Origin: an uncultured Bacteroidales bacterium
GTDB lineage: Bacteria > Bacteroidota > Bacteroidia > Bacteroidales > Marinilabiliaceae
Assembly (NCBI GenBank): GCA_934717675.1
Contig: CAKUYZ010000005.1
Coordinates: forward strand, 17,166 to 81,165
Direction: 5' to 3'
DNA length: 64,000 bases
A program made the translations under genes and the position numbers. The notes below the pieces were generated by a model, which was not told where the DNA came from, searched no databases, and saw only the letters and a program-made list of their open reading frames with translations. This document shows, one piece after another, positions 34,330 through 42,641 of the stretch (its first letter is position 1; each line of letters begins with the position of its first letter).

Positions 34330-35583
34330 TTATTTGAAGACGTGGTATGGGTCGGCCTCCACGGCCTCGAAGTCTTCAGAGCTGTTGTTTGTGTCCGCCA
34401 GGCTGCCATTGCTGACCTTGCGGCGCGCCGAAATGCCGAGGCGGTTTTTGTCGGTGCCTGTCGAGCCTAGAGACACGTGGCCGGCGTCGATGCTCTGGTC
34501 GGTCACGTTCCATGCCCACTGCGTGGAGGGAGACAGCGTCACGGCGTCAATAATCCAGTCATTGGGGAACATGTAGCCGCTCGCGCTCATCTCTTTCGTA
34601 ATGGTCTCGCCTGTTTTCTTGTTGGTTGTCACGAGGATATATTTGCCGTCATACTTGAAGTCGGAGACGTATTCAGCGTCAGACACGCCGCCCGTCTCAC
34701 CGCCTATGCGGCCAATGCCGAATGCCGTGTTACCCTGAGTGTTGGGCTGCCAAATGGTGTTAGACGCCTTCCATACGCACGTGAGGTTAGGCACATCCTG
34801 CACGTCGATGTCCAGGTTTTTCTCCGTCTCGTCATACCACTCGAAGTTGGCCTTGGAGAGGTCGAAAGAGAGGCTGTTGTCCGCGCGGTGGTCTTTTGCC
34901 ACGTCTGCCAGCAGCAGAGACGCCCCGGGGGCCACGGCCACGTCTTTCCCGTTGCCAGGAATCTTGTATATGGCGCAGACCACCATGTCGGTGCCCATCA
35001 CGTCTGGCGTGTAGTCTTGCTTAGATGTGGTCTTGAATGCGCTCTCGAAGATGCACAGTCCGTCGGCATATACCGTGTCTGCCGAGTTGTTGAAGATGCG
35101 GAACCAGGCGTCGCCGCGATAGCTTTTGAGTCCGTCGGCCAGTTTGCTGTTGAGGCAAAGCTCGGCAATTACCAGTCCGCCGTCTCCTGCGGTCACTTTC
35201 TTGGGGGCGAAGCTTAGCTCAACGTTGCCGCCACTCACCCGCACGTTTTGTTTTGCGTCGCGGCTCGTCTCCACAATCTTGGCCGATGTCTCGCCCACGG
35301 GGCGGCTGGTGTAGATGGTCAGGGTCATGTTGTAGAGGCCGTCTTCCAAAGATATGGCGTCGGGAGCCACAGTGCGGAGGTCGAAGCGTTGTGACACTCC
35401 GTTGGATATGTTGGCCACGTCGAGGAACGCCGAGTCTGACTTGCTGATGTCGGTCAGCGCGCCGGGCAGGCTGATGGAGGGCGTGATGGTGCTGAACGAC
35501 GGGTCGTCATCGTCATCGCAAGAGTTGAGGCTCAGTGCCGCCACGGCGGCAAGGCTCAGGAGCAGTGCTTTGGTTTTCTTCAT
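34330..35583 (-). CDS. DUF4876 domain-containing lipoprotein
   Basis: A 417-aa protein. Signal peptide with lipobox (ALSLNSC, Cys near residue 22) followed by a run of aspartates (DDDDD), the acidic stretch after the lipidated Cys that in Bacteroidota favours export to the cell surface. The rest matches DUF4876: IVIAELCLNSK-like opening of the main domain, WFRIFNNSADTVYADGL, IYKIPGNGKDVAVAPGASLLLAD and WIIDAV. Function unknown; by analogy with SusD it may present ligand to the TonB receptor encoded just upstream (47 bp). Confidence 0.8.
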   Translation of the reverse strand: MKKTKALLLSLAAVAALSLNSCDDDDDPSFSTITPSISLPGALTDISKSDSAFLDVANISNGVSQRFDLRTVAPDAISLEDGLYNMTLTIYTSRPVGETSAKIVETSRDAKQNVRVSGGNVELSFAPKKVTAGDGGLVIAELCLNSKLADGLKSYRGDAWFRIFNNSADTVYADGLCIFESAFKTTSKQDYTPDVMGTDMVVCAIYKIPGNGKDVAVAPGASLLLADVAKDHRADNSLSFDLSKANFEWYDETEKNLDIDVQDVPNLTCVWKASNTIWQPNTQGNTAFGIGRIGGETGGVSDAEYVSDFKYDGKYILVTTNKKTGETITKEMSASGYMFPNDWIIDAVTLSPSTQWAWNVTDQSIDAGHVSLGSTGTDKNRLGISARRKVSNGSLADTNNSSEDFEAVEADPYHVFK

Positions 35584-35629
35584 CTTAATATTGTTTTGGT
35601 TCCTAAATAGTGAAAGTCTTGCGTCAGAT

Positions 35630-38401
35630 TTAAAATCTCACATAGGCTTGCGCCCCGAAATATGGAGAGAATGACCGGCGGACTGTGAACCCGTCTTTCT
35701 CATAGTCTCTCGCGGCGGCCAAGAGCCTGTCTGCAAAGAAACTAAGGGAGAAATAGGTGCCGAATTTTTTTGTGGCCTTGAAGTTGAACGTGGCGTAGGC
35801 CCGCTCTTCCATAGATATGCTGTTTGCCGTGTTGGTGAGCGTCAGCGCGCCCAAGACGGGGTCTTTGGCCTCGGCCTCGCCATAGGGCCTCTGCTGGCCG
35901 TCTATGCCCACGTAGGCCACTGGCCGTGCGTTGCGGAGCGGGGTGGTCGTCTTCCCGTGCCAGACGCACTCGGCTGTGGCGGAGAATATGAAGCCTATGC
36001 GGTCATAGTAGCTCTCTATGGTGAAAGAGGTGGTGGCTCTCTCGCTTAGCGACGTCTGATGCCAGTCATATAGCCCGGCGTACACATTGTCCACCACCAC
36101 GCCCATCACCGTGGTGTTCGCCCCCTGATACCACTCCGGCTCACTGTTCTCTCGCGTGGTTTTGAGCCATGCGCCGCAAATGCTTAGCCGTGTGGAGATA
36201 GGTTTTATGCGCGGGGAGTCATATTGCCACTCCACGCCGTCTTTCCTTATTGTGGAGCCGTTGCGCGCCGTCGTCACGAGTTTGAGCCTTGCCGTCTCCT
36301 CATAGGGCAGGGCGGATGGGTCGGGTCTTGCGGTGGGGTTTGCGCCCACGGAAGATGTGTCATACTTGCGATATGGCAGCGCTATGGGCGTCTTCATATA
36401 TCGGAAACCATCGTCCATATTCTCATGAAACGCGCTGACCGACAGTGAGTGACCCCCTATGCGCAGACCCATGCGCAACTCCGTCTTGGTGTTGTGGGCG
36501 GGCTTCAGGCCCGGGGCGTCGCAGTTGATGGCGTAGGTTCTCACAATGGCCCGCCGCAGGGTCTCGTCTTTGTGCCAATAGTTCAGCTCAAAGATGTCTA
36601 CATAAAGTTTGTCAGGATGCAGCAAGTCAATGGTGGGCATCTTGCTCAGCCTGCCCGCGCTGACCGATACGTCCATCTTCGCCATTCCCCATTTAGGCAG
36701 TTCTACGGTCATGTTGGCCCTAGGGTCGGCATACACCCTGCCGCTCATGGCGTAGTGGCTCGGCAGCCCGGCCATAAGGCTCAGGCGCAGGCCAAGCGTG
36801 AGGCGGATGCCTACGGGGCCTAGCGTGGCCGAGGCCTCGTCTTCGGCAAACATTCCGACAATGTTTGTGGCGGGGATGGAGCTGAACGACCTGGGGCGGC
36901 GCGCCGTGGTGCCGCCAATGGGGCGTCTGGTGTCGAACACCTGCCCGCGGCCGTAGTTCTTGTTGCATTGCCACTCTGCCCCCGCCGATAGCCTGTGAGT
37001 GCTGTGGGGCAGGGCGGCCGTGAGGGTGGCTGTGGCTTGTGTGTTTGAGTAGAAAGGTCGGCCCTCCGCTTTGTGAGTGGCCACGTAGTCTTTTTCTAGA
37101 GGCAGCACGTCATGTGGCCGCCCGTCGGTGGTGTCTGACGGGGCGTATAGGTTTTGCGCGTTTATCACCCTTTTGCGTTGGCTCGTCTCCTCAACGCTCA
37201 GGCTCATGCTGTGGCGCAGCCTCACCAGCAGCCTCGCGTCTTGCCACAAGACGTCGTTGGCCACCGCCATACGGGTATGACGGCTCTCATATTTGTCTTC
37301 CCGCGCCGTCTGTCTCTCAGGGTCGGCCTTTTGCGCGTCAATGTTTTGGTCATAGTCGGCCGAGGGACTCCATGTCAGTGTCCCGCCCCAGATGCCGCTC
37401 CATGCCTTGCGCCCGCGCGCCGAGGCGTTGACGCGGCTAAACGTCTCATAACTGTTCCTCGGGTCAACCTCCGACTTCAGCAGCCCAGCCCCCAGGTTCA
37501 CCACCCATCCGCCTTTGCAGTCCAGCCCCTTGCCCAGGCTGATGAGGCGGGAGTAAGGGTCGGCTTTGAGGCGAATGGTGAGGGGCGAGCCGCCAATCTT
37601 GCGGTGGATGTTCACCACGCCGCTTGTCAGGTCGCCATAGCGAACTGATGGGACGCCGCGGATCACCTCCACGCTCTCAATGTCGTCTGTCGGGATGGTG
37701 CGGAGGTCTGTGCCGCCGCTCACGTTTTGTCTCTTGTCATCGGCGTCGGTCTGTCCGGCGTCGGTTATTTTTTGCAGGTTGGCGTCGGCCCCTATGGGAG
37801 AGCCGTCCACCACTATTTTTGTGCCGAGGGCCGATGTGGCGTAATCTTTGTCCTCGCTTGGCACTTCGCGCAGTGAGATGTTGTTGGCCTTTCCCATTTG
37901 CGGCTGTTGTGTCTGCCCGCCGGGCAGCAGGCTCATAAGGTCGGCCAATGACGATGGTTGCAGGTGTTCCATGGCCGTTGGGCCTATCACGGTGGTGGCC
38001 GTCTGCGTCTGTCCCGCCTCGGAGGCTGTCACCCTCACCTCGGCCAAAGACACTGCCGTCTTGCGCAGTCTGATGGCGGCTGTCTCGCCCGGGCGCACGG
38101 CCACAGACGTTGTCTCATAGCCCAGAAAAGTGGCCGTGAGGCTGTCGCCGCCCAACGCGGGGAGGCTGAACCTGCCGTCGGAATCGGCCGATGCGCCAGT
38201 CAGCGTGACCCCGTTGCGCGTCAAGACTACGGCCGCGAACGGCAGCGGCTCCCCCGTCTCCGCGTCCGTCACTCTGCCCAGCATCTCCGCATCCGTCCGC
38301 CCTTGCGTCTGTGCGCTTGCGGCTGTGGAAAGGGCGGTCATGACGGTCAGGAAGATGGCCGCCAATATGCGCATTGAGAGTCTCGGGGCGTTGCGTGTCA
38401 T
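35630..38401 (-). CDS. TonB-dependent outer-membrane receptor
   Basis: About 923 aa from ATG 38401, which overlaps the ZIP gene stop as ATGA; the longer in-frame extension to 38737 runs inside the ZIP gene and is not protein-like. A signal peptide (MRILAAIFLTVMTALSTAASAQ) is followed by a CarboxypepD_reg-like domain (GRVTDAETGEPLPFAAVVL), a plug domain with VEVIRGVPSVRYGDLTSGVV and a 22-strand barrel ending FGAQAYVRF. It lacks the SusC-specific long N-terminus. Coupling with a ZIP metal transporter suggests a metal or metallophore as ligand rather than a glycan; inference. Confidence 0.88.
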   Translation of the reverse strand: MTRNAPRLSMRILAAIFLTVMTALSTAASAQTQGRTDAEMLGRVTDAETGEPLPFAAVVLTRNGVTLTGASADSDGRFSLPALGGDSLTATFLGYETTSVAVRPGETAAIRLRKTAVSLAEVRVTASEAGQTQTATTVIGPTAMEHLQPSSLADLMSLLPGGQTQQPQMGKANNISLREVPSEDKDYATSALGTKIVVDGSPIGADANLQKITDAGQTDADDKRQNVSGGTDLRTIPTDDIESVEVIRGVPSVRYGDLTSGVVNIHRKIGGSPLTIRLKADPYSRLISLGKGLDCKGGWVVNLGAGLLKSEVDPRNSYETFSRVNASARGRKAWSGIWGGTLTWSPSADYDQNIDAQKADPERQTAREDKYESRHTRMAVANDVLWQDARLLVRLRHSMSLSVEETSQRKRVINAQNLYAPSDTTDGRPHDVLPLEKDYVATHKAEGRPFYSNTQATATLTAALPHSTHRLSAGAEWQCNKNYGRGQVFDTRRPIGGTTARRPRSFSSIPATNIVGMFAEDEASATLGPVGIRLTLGLRLSLMAGLPSHYAMSGRVYADPRANMTVELPKWGMAKMDVSVSAGRLSKMPTIDLLHPDKLYVDIFELNYWHKDETLRRAIVRTYAINCDAPGLKPAHNTKTELRMGLRIGGHSLSVSAFHENMDDGFRYMKTPIALPYRKYDTSSVGANPTARPDPSALPYEETARLKLVTTARNGSTIRKDGVEWQYDSPRIKPISTRLSICGAWLKTTRENSEPEWYQGANTTVMGVVVDNVYAGLYDWHQTSLSERATTSFTIESYYDRIGFIFSATAECVWHGKTTTPLRNARPVAYVGIDGQQRPYGEAEAKDPVLGALTLTNTANSISMEERAYATFNFKATKKFGTYFSLSFFADRLLAAARDYEKDGFTVRRSFSPYFGAQAYVRF

Positions 38402-39177
38402 GACAATATGGTGTCCAACAACATCATAAGAATGAATCCCACGCCGAAGCCTATGGTGGAGATGTTGGAGTGCTTGCCAGATGAAGCTTCGGGAATAAGC
38501 TCCTCCACCACCACATATAGCATGGCTCCTGCCGCGAAACCCAGCAAATAGGGCAACACGCCCTTCAGGACTCCCGCCAGGGCAATGACGGCCACTGCGC
38601 CCACAGGCTCCACGAGGCCGCTCAGCGTGCCTATGCCAAACGAGCGCCACGCTCCGCCGCCAGCAGCCTTCAGAGGCATGGATATTATGGCCCCCTCTGG
38701 GATGTTTTGTATGGCAATGCCCAGGCTCACGGCCCATACGCCCGCCGCCGTCACGCCGCCAGAGTCAATGGCGTCTGCCACCACCACGCCCACGGCCATG
38801 CCCTCTGGCAAGTTGTGTATGGCCACTGCCAACGCCAGCATCGAGGCCTTGGACAAATGAGATCTCACGCCCTCCGGCTTGTCGCCGACGGCGTGGAGGT
38901 GGGGCGTGAAAGTATCTATCAGGAGCAGGAAGCCCATACCCAGGACGAAGCCCACTGCCGCGGGCACCGAGGCCCACTGGCCACTGTCGGCCGTCATCTC
39001 CATGCTGGGGATAAGCAGCGACCACACCGAGGCCGCCACCATCACGCCCGAGGCGAAGCCCAGCAGGGCTTTCTCCGTGAGGCGAGGCATCGACCCGCGC
39101 ATCAGGAAGACGAACGCCGAGCCGAGAGTTGTTCCTAAAACCGGGATGGCCAGAGCCAAGACCACATTTCCGTCCAT
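38398..39177 (-). CDS. ZIP family metal transporter
   Basis: About 259 aa from ATG 39177 (a TTG at 39186 is the only earlier start). Eight predicted transmembrane helices; helix 4 carries the metal-binding HNLPEGMAVG and helix 5 QNIPEGAIISMPL, the binuclear-centre motifs of ZIP (GufA-type) zinc/divalent-metal importers, and the loop TPHLHAVGDK has histidines. It imports Zn2+ or other divalent metal across the inner membrane. It is the first gene of an operon with a TonB receptor, to which it is coupled by an ATGA overlap. Confidence 0.9.
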   Translation of the reverse strand: MDGNVVLALAIPVLGTTLGSAFVFLMRGSMPRLTEKALLGFASGVMVAASVWSLLIPSMEMTADSGQWASVPAAVGFVLGMGFLLLIDTFTPHLHAVGDKPEGVRSHLSKASMLALAVAIHNLPEGMAVGVVVADAIDSGGVTAAGVWAVSLGIAIQNIPEGAIISMPLKAAGGGAWRSFGIGTLSGLVEPVGAVAVIALAGVLKGVLPYLLGFAAGAMLYVVVEELIPEASSGKHSNISTIGFGVGFILMMLLDTILS

Positions 39178-39224
39178 ATGAGGCAATGGTGGGTGGTTTT
39201 TTCTACGCTTGAATTATTCAGCCT

Positions 39225-39256
39225 CTAAATTAGCGGTATCATTTAAATATTCCAAA
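39225..39256 (-). promoter_or_regulatory. promoter of the ZIP-TonB operon with an embedded inverted repeat
   Basis: On the minus strand TTTG (plus 39256-39253), 20 bp, then TAATTTAG (plus 39232-39225), one mismatch from TAnnTTTG. The spacer and edge of the -33 box hold GGTATCATTTAAATATTCC (39235-39253), an imperfect inverted repeat with 12 of 19 symmetric positions. A repressor bound there would block the promoter, as Fur or Zur-type regulators do. Which regulator, if any, is inference. Confidence 0.38.
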
Positions 39257-39318
39257 TAACAAAGGGCGCGAATTTTGTGGCGTCATAACTGGGACGTCTG
39301 GCCACCTGGGTGCGGGGG

Positions 39319-40263
39319 TTATCTGCGAGGTTGGCCGCCTTCGCGATATTTGCCCTCGTCTTCGCTCATAATGTTGATGTAGCTCTCATAGCGCGTCGGG
39401 GCTATGTCTCCCCTCTCCACGGCCTCTATCACGGCGCAGCCCGGCTCGTGGGTGTGGGTGCAGTCGGGATAGCGGCACCCTTGGCTGGCGCGGAAAATGT
39501 CGCGGAAATAGTGCGCCATCTCCGCTCGACCTATGTTTATGATTCCGAACCCTCTGATTCCTGGCGTGTCTATTATGTCTGCGCCAAAAGAGAGGTGGTG
39601 CATCTCAGCGAATGTCGTGGTGTGCCTCCCGCTGTTGTTCGCCTCGCTTATGGCCGAGGTGCGGATGTCTAGCCCGGGCTCCAGGCGGTTTACGAGTGTC
39701 GATTTGCCAACACCGGAGTGCCCGGCTATTGCCGTGAGCTTGCCGCGCAGCAGCTCTTTCACGTCGTCGAGGCCTTCGCCCGTCGAGGCCGAGAGGCGAA
39801 GCGTCTTGTAGCCAACGTGGCCATAGACCGCCTCGCGATATTCCAGCTCGGCCATCTCATCGGCCGTGTAGAGGTCTGTCTTGTTAAAGGCTATTATCAC
39901 GTCCACGCCATAGGCCTCGGCCGAGGCCAAGAATCTGTCAATGAAGACGGTAGACGTCTCAGGGTGGTTGATGGTGGTCACGAGCAGGGCCTGATCCACA
40001 TTGGCGGCAATGACGTGGCTCTCTTTGCTCAAGTTGGTAGAGCGGCGGACAATGAAGTTGCGCCTGTCGCACACCTCGGAAATCACGCTGTCGGCGCCGT
40101 CTGACGATATTTTCACGCGGTCGCCTACCGCCACGGGGTTTGTGCTGCGTGAGCCGCTTAGGCGCATTCGCCCTTTCAGGCGGCACTCTAGTGTCGCCCC
40201 GTCGTCGGTTCTTACCGTATATGCGCTACCTGTGGAGCGGATCACTGTTCCTTGTTCGGGCAT
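39319..40263 (-). CDS. rsgA: small ribosomal subunit biogenesis GTPase RsgA
   Basis: A 314-aa circularly permuted GTPase: N-terminal OB-fold (residues about 10-75), G4 FNKTDL, G1 GHSGVGKST near residue 180, G3 DTPGIRGFG, and a C-terminal zinc finger with CRYPDCTHTHEPGC. It helps late maturation of the 30S subunit. It is divergent from the second Rpn-family gene, with its own promoter element at 40292-40299. Confidence 0.95.
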   Translation of the reverse strand: MPEQGTVIRSTGSAYTVRTDDGATLECRLKGRMRLSGSRSTNPVAVGDRVKISSDGADSVISEVCDRRNFIVRRSTNLSKESHVIAANVDQALLVTTINHPETSTVFIDRFLASAEAYGVDVIIAFNKTDLYTADEMAELEYREAVYGHVGYKTLRLSASTGEGLDDVKELLRGKLTAIAGHSGVGKSTLVNRLEPGLDIRTSAISEANNSGRHTTTFAEMHHLSFGADIIDTPGIRGFGIINIGRAEMAHYFRDIFRASQGCRYPDCTHTHEPGCAVIEAVERGDIAPTRYESYINIMSEDEGKYREGGQPRR

Positions 40264-40287
40264 CGTGTTATTGCTGTTTCGTGATGG

Positions 40288-40320
40288 TTGGCAAACGTAG
40301 GGAAAATTTTCTTACCTTAG
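40288..40320 (+). promoter_or_regulatory. weak promoter candidate for the second Rpn-family gene
   Basis: TTG at 40288-40290 and TACCTTAG at 40313-40320, 22 bp apart: an imperfect match. It overlaps the rsgA -7 element on the other strand, so the two divergent promoters may compete. Confidence 0.3.
40292..40299 (-). promoter_or_regulatory. -7 element for rsgA
   Basis: TACGTTTG on the minus strand matches TAnnTTTG. Transcription would start near 40285, about 22 nt before the rsgA ATG. No clear -33 TTTG. Confidence 0.45.
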
Positions 40321-40340
40321 GTTCGATAAAGATAATCCCT

Positions 40341-41279
40341 ATGCCGATGGAACCAAAATATGTGGGCTTCGATTGGGCCATGAAACGTCTGCTCCGCGAC
40401 AAGGCGAACCACGCCGTCATTGAGGGACTGTTGTCGTCGCTCATAGGCCGCGACTTCCACATTGTGCGCTTTCTGGAGAGCGAGGGAAACCAGGAGAGCG
40501 AGCAGGACAAGTTCAACAGGGTCGACATATTGGCCGAGAGCGACGACGGGTCGCTCACCATTGTCGAGATTCAGAACTCTCACCAGTTGGACTATTTCCA
40601 CCGCATGCTCTACGGCGTGTCCAAGACCATAACGGAATACATAGGCCTGGGCGACGCCTACAGCAAGATTCGCAAGGTCTACTCCGTCAACATTGTGTAT
40701 TTTGAGCTAGGGCAGGGCGGCGACTACGTCTATCACGGCACCACCGACTTCGTGAGCCTGCACGAGCCGTATGACCACCTGCGCCTCACGCGGCGTCAGT
40801 CCGAGGCTTTTTTCGGCGCGGGCGGTGGAGACCATATGGCGGGCGACCTGTTCCCTGAGTATTATATCTTGCGCGTCAACGACTTTGACAAGGTGGCCGT
40901 CACGCCACTAGACGAGTGGGTCAAGTTTCTCAAAGACGGCTACATAAGCGACAAGTCGCAGACCCCCGGCCTCGTTGAGGCACGGCGTTGCATGCTGTTC
41001 AGTTCAATGAACGCCTCCGACCGGCGGTCTTTCCTGGCGCACATGGAGGCCCTGCGGATGCAGCGCAGTGTGTTGGAGACGAGCCGCGGCGACGGCCTGC
41101 GCGAGGGGCTGCGCAAAGGTCTGGAGATTGGCCGCAAAGAGGGAATGGCAGAGGGCGCCAGCAGAGCCTCTGCCAGCATAGCCCGCAAATTGTTGGCTAT
41201 GGGCATGGCGCCCGCCTCGGTGGCGCAGGCCACGGGACTGTCGGAGGCCGAGGTTGAGGCCTTGGCGGCCAAGGGTTAG
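40341..41279 (+). CDS. Rpn family PD-(D/E)XK nuclease / putative transposase
   Basis: A 312-aa protein from ATG 40341 (ATG 40347 also possible); the in-frame extension to 40140 runs antisense to rsgA and is rejected. YVGFDWAMKRLLRDKANHAVIEGLLSSLIGRDF is a typical Rpn opening; the PD-(D/E)XK core is VDILAESDDGSLTIVEIQNS (D, then E-x-Q). The C-terminal part (REGLRKGLEIGRKEGMAEGA) is a short version of the charged GxxEG tail seen in the other Rpn gene of the window, followed by a small helical cap. The two proteins share architecture but are clearly diverged. Its stop overlaps the bioC stop by 4 bp. Confidence 0.82.
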   Translation: MPMEPKYVGFDWAMKRLLRDKANHAVIEGLLSSLIGRDFHIVRFLESEGNQESEQDKFNRVDILAESDDGSLTIVEIQNSHQLDYFHRMLYGVSKTITEYIGLGDAYSKIRKVYSVNIVYFELGQGGDYVYHGTTDFVSLHEPYDHLRLTRRQSEAFFGAGGGDHMAGDLFPEYYILRVNDFDKVAVTPLDEWVKFLKDGYISDKSQTPGLVEARRCMLFSSMNASDRRSFLAHMEALRMQRSVLETSRGDGLREGLRKGLEIGRKEGMAEGASRASASIARKLLAMGMAPASVAQATGLSEAEVEALAAKG

Positions 41280-41992
41280 GGGTGCGGCCTCAGGATGGCC
41301 ACTAGGCTGAGGAGCTCCCACGTCAGCTCGCTCTCGCCGCCCATGTTGGCTGTTGACTGCCCTGGCCGGTGCGTGCCGATGCCGCTGAGTGCCATCATGC
41401 GGAGCATTGAGGTGCGAGAGGCGAAGTGCTGAGACTCAAACGTCTGGTGCGCCACTTTCACCTCAAATCCATTTTTTTTGAATTCAGAGCTCCACTCCTT
41501 GAGTGTGGGGTAGCTGTTTTGTCTCCCGCCGCGCAACTCCTTGAATGTCTGTGGCCCATACGTCACCAAGGCCACCGTGCCGCCATGAGGCAATGCGCGC
41601 GCGGCTTTGGAGACGAAGCTGAGCGGCGATGTGAACCATTGGGCGGCCGAGGCGGACACTATGACGTCGGCCGCCGGCCACTCTGTCGTCTCGGCGTCAG
41701 CTTCCATTGTGGTCACGTCCGAGCTTGGCGCAAAACGCATCGTGCGGCTTATGGCCGCAGACAGCATCTTGTCGCTCAAGTCGTTAAGTGTTATATGCTT
41801 TGGGTGGCACGCCCGTGCCATGGCCGCAGTCAGCGTGCCTGTGCCGCAGCCAATCTCCAGCACGCTCGCCCCCTGTGGAATCCAGGGTGAGGCCTCGGCA
41901 ACTAGCCGCAAGGCGGCGGAGCGTTGCACGGTGGCCACTTCGTCATAGGTGGCGGAGCTGTCGCCAAAGCGTTGGCCTACGTCCCTTTTCAT
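41276..41992 (-). CDS. bioC: malonyl-ACP O-methyltransferase BioC
   Basis: About 238 aa from ATG 41992 (GTG 42010 is an alternative). Class I SAM methyltransferase: DVGQRFGDSSATYDEVATVQ opening, SAM-binding VLEIGCGTGTL, ITLNDLSDKML and ADVIVSASAAQWF. It methylates malonyl-ACP so the fatty-acid machinery can build the pimeloyl chain of biotin. Last gene of the bioB-A-F-G-C order on the minus strand; 22 bp after bioG. Confidence 0.9.
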   Translation of the reverse strand: MKRDVGQRFGDSSATYDEVATVQRSAALRLVAEASPWIPQGASVLEIGCGTGTLTAAMARACHPKHITLNDLSDKMLSAAISRTMRFAPSSDVTTMEADAETTEWPAADVIVSASAAQWFTSPLSFVSKAARALPHGGTVALVTYGPQTFKELRGGRQNSYPTLKEWSSEFKKNGFEVKVAHQTFESQHFASRTSMLRMMALSGIGTHRPGQSTANMGGESELTWELLSLVAILRPHP

Positions 41993-42014
41993 TCGTCTAG
42001 TCCTTTCCACGGCG

Positions 42015-42641
42015 TCAAAATGGCCAGTGCGGGCAGTCGCGCTCTTCCGTCTCTTTGGCGTGTGTGGCCCACCAGAGGCGTTGCGCGGCGGGTGGGAATA
42101 TGCGGTCGCGTCTGCCTATCACCGCCACGTCCCACGTGCGGTGACCCGCCTCGTCGTTGTCAGTTTGCGCCGCCAAGATGGCTTCAAGCTCGGCCTTTTG
42201 GTCGGCCGCGTCGCGGTGCGTCAGCAAGGTGCGCACCGTGGGCGTCAGTTGTGGGCTTATGGCAATCTTGCGGGCGAATTTGTCACGATTGGCCTCGTCA
42301 AAGTGGTCTATCGTGAGTCGTATGGCTTCTGCCCCAATGCCTTGGCTCGGGTCGGCGGGCACTGGCGTGCCACAGATGGCAGTGGCTTTTCTCACCCTCA
42401 CCTCGGGGTGATGCCTCAAAAACGCCTCGGCCGCCCACACTCCCATCGACCAGGCCTTCACCTCCACCTCTTGCCAAGGAGAGAGGTTCAGTGCCTTGTC
42501 TTCCAGCGTCGTGTAGTCCCACAGGGCAATGACGTTGCCCACGTCGGGCAAGAAGTCCGCAATGTGGCTGTCGAATCCCCAACCCAAAAACCAGAGCGTG
42601 GCAGTGCGGCTGTCGGCCGTCCGTATCTTGCAGTGTCTCAC
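42015..42641 (-). CDS. bioG: pimeloyl-ACP methyl ester esterase BioG
   Basis: A 208-aa alpha/beta-hydrolase of the BioG (DUF452) type, which frees pimeloyl-ACP from its methyl ester to end the BioC cycle. It shows LWFLGWGFDSH near the N-terminus and the nucleophile elbow AWSMGVWAA. It starts at GTG 42641, overlapping the bioF stop as GTGA. The first-stage pair BioC-BioG is the common Bacteroidota solution, instead of BioC-BioH. Confidence 0.88.
   Translation of the reverse strand: MRHCKIRTADSRTATLWFLGWGFDSHIADFLPDVGNVIALWDYTTLEDKALNLSPWQEVEVKAWSMGVWAAEAFLRHHPEVRVRKATAICGTPVPADPSQGIGAEAIRLTIDHFDEANRDKFARKIAISPQLTPTVRTLLTHRDAADQKAELEAILAAQTDNDEAGHRTWDVAVIGRRDRIFPPAAQRLWWATHAKETEERDCPHWPF

Noticed and set aside
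33529..35217. plus-strand frames opposite DUF6850 and DUF4876
   Set aside because: Antisense frames with no signal peptide or motif; the minus-strand proteins have both.
38402..38737. N-terminal extension of the TonB receptor frame
   Set aside because: Lies within the ZIP gene in another frame; ATG 38401 starts a signal peptide and overlaps the ZIP stop.
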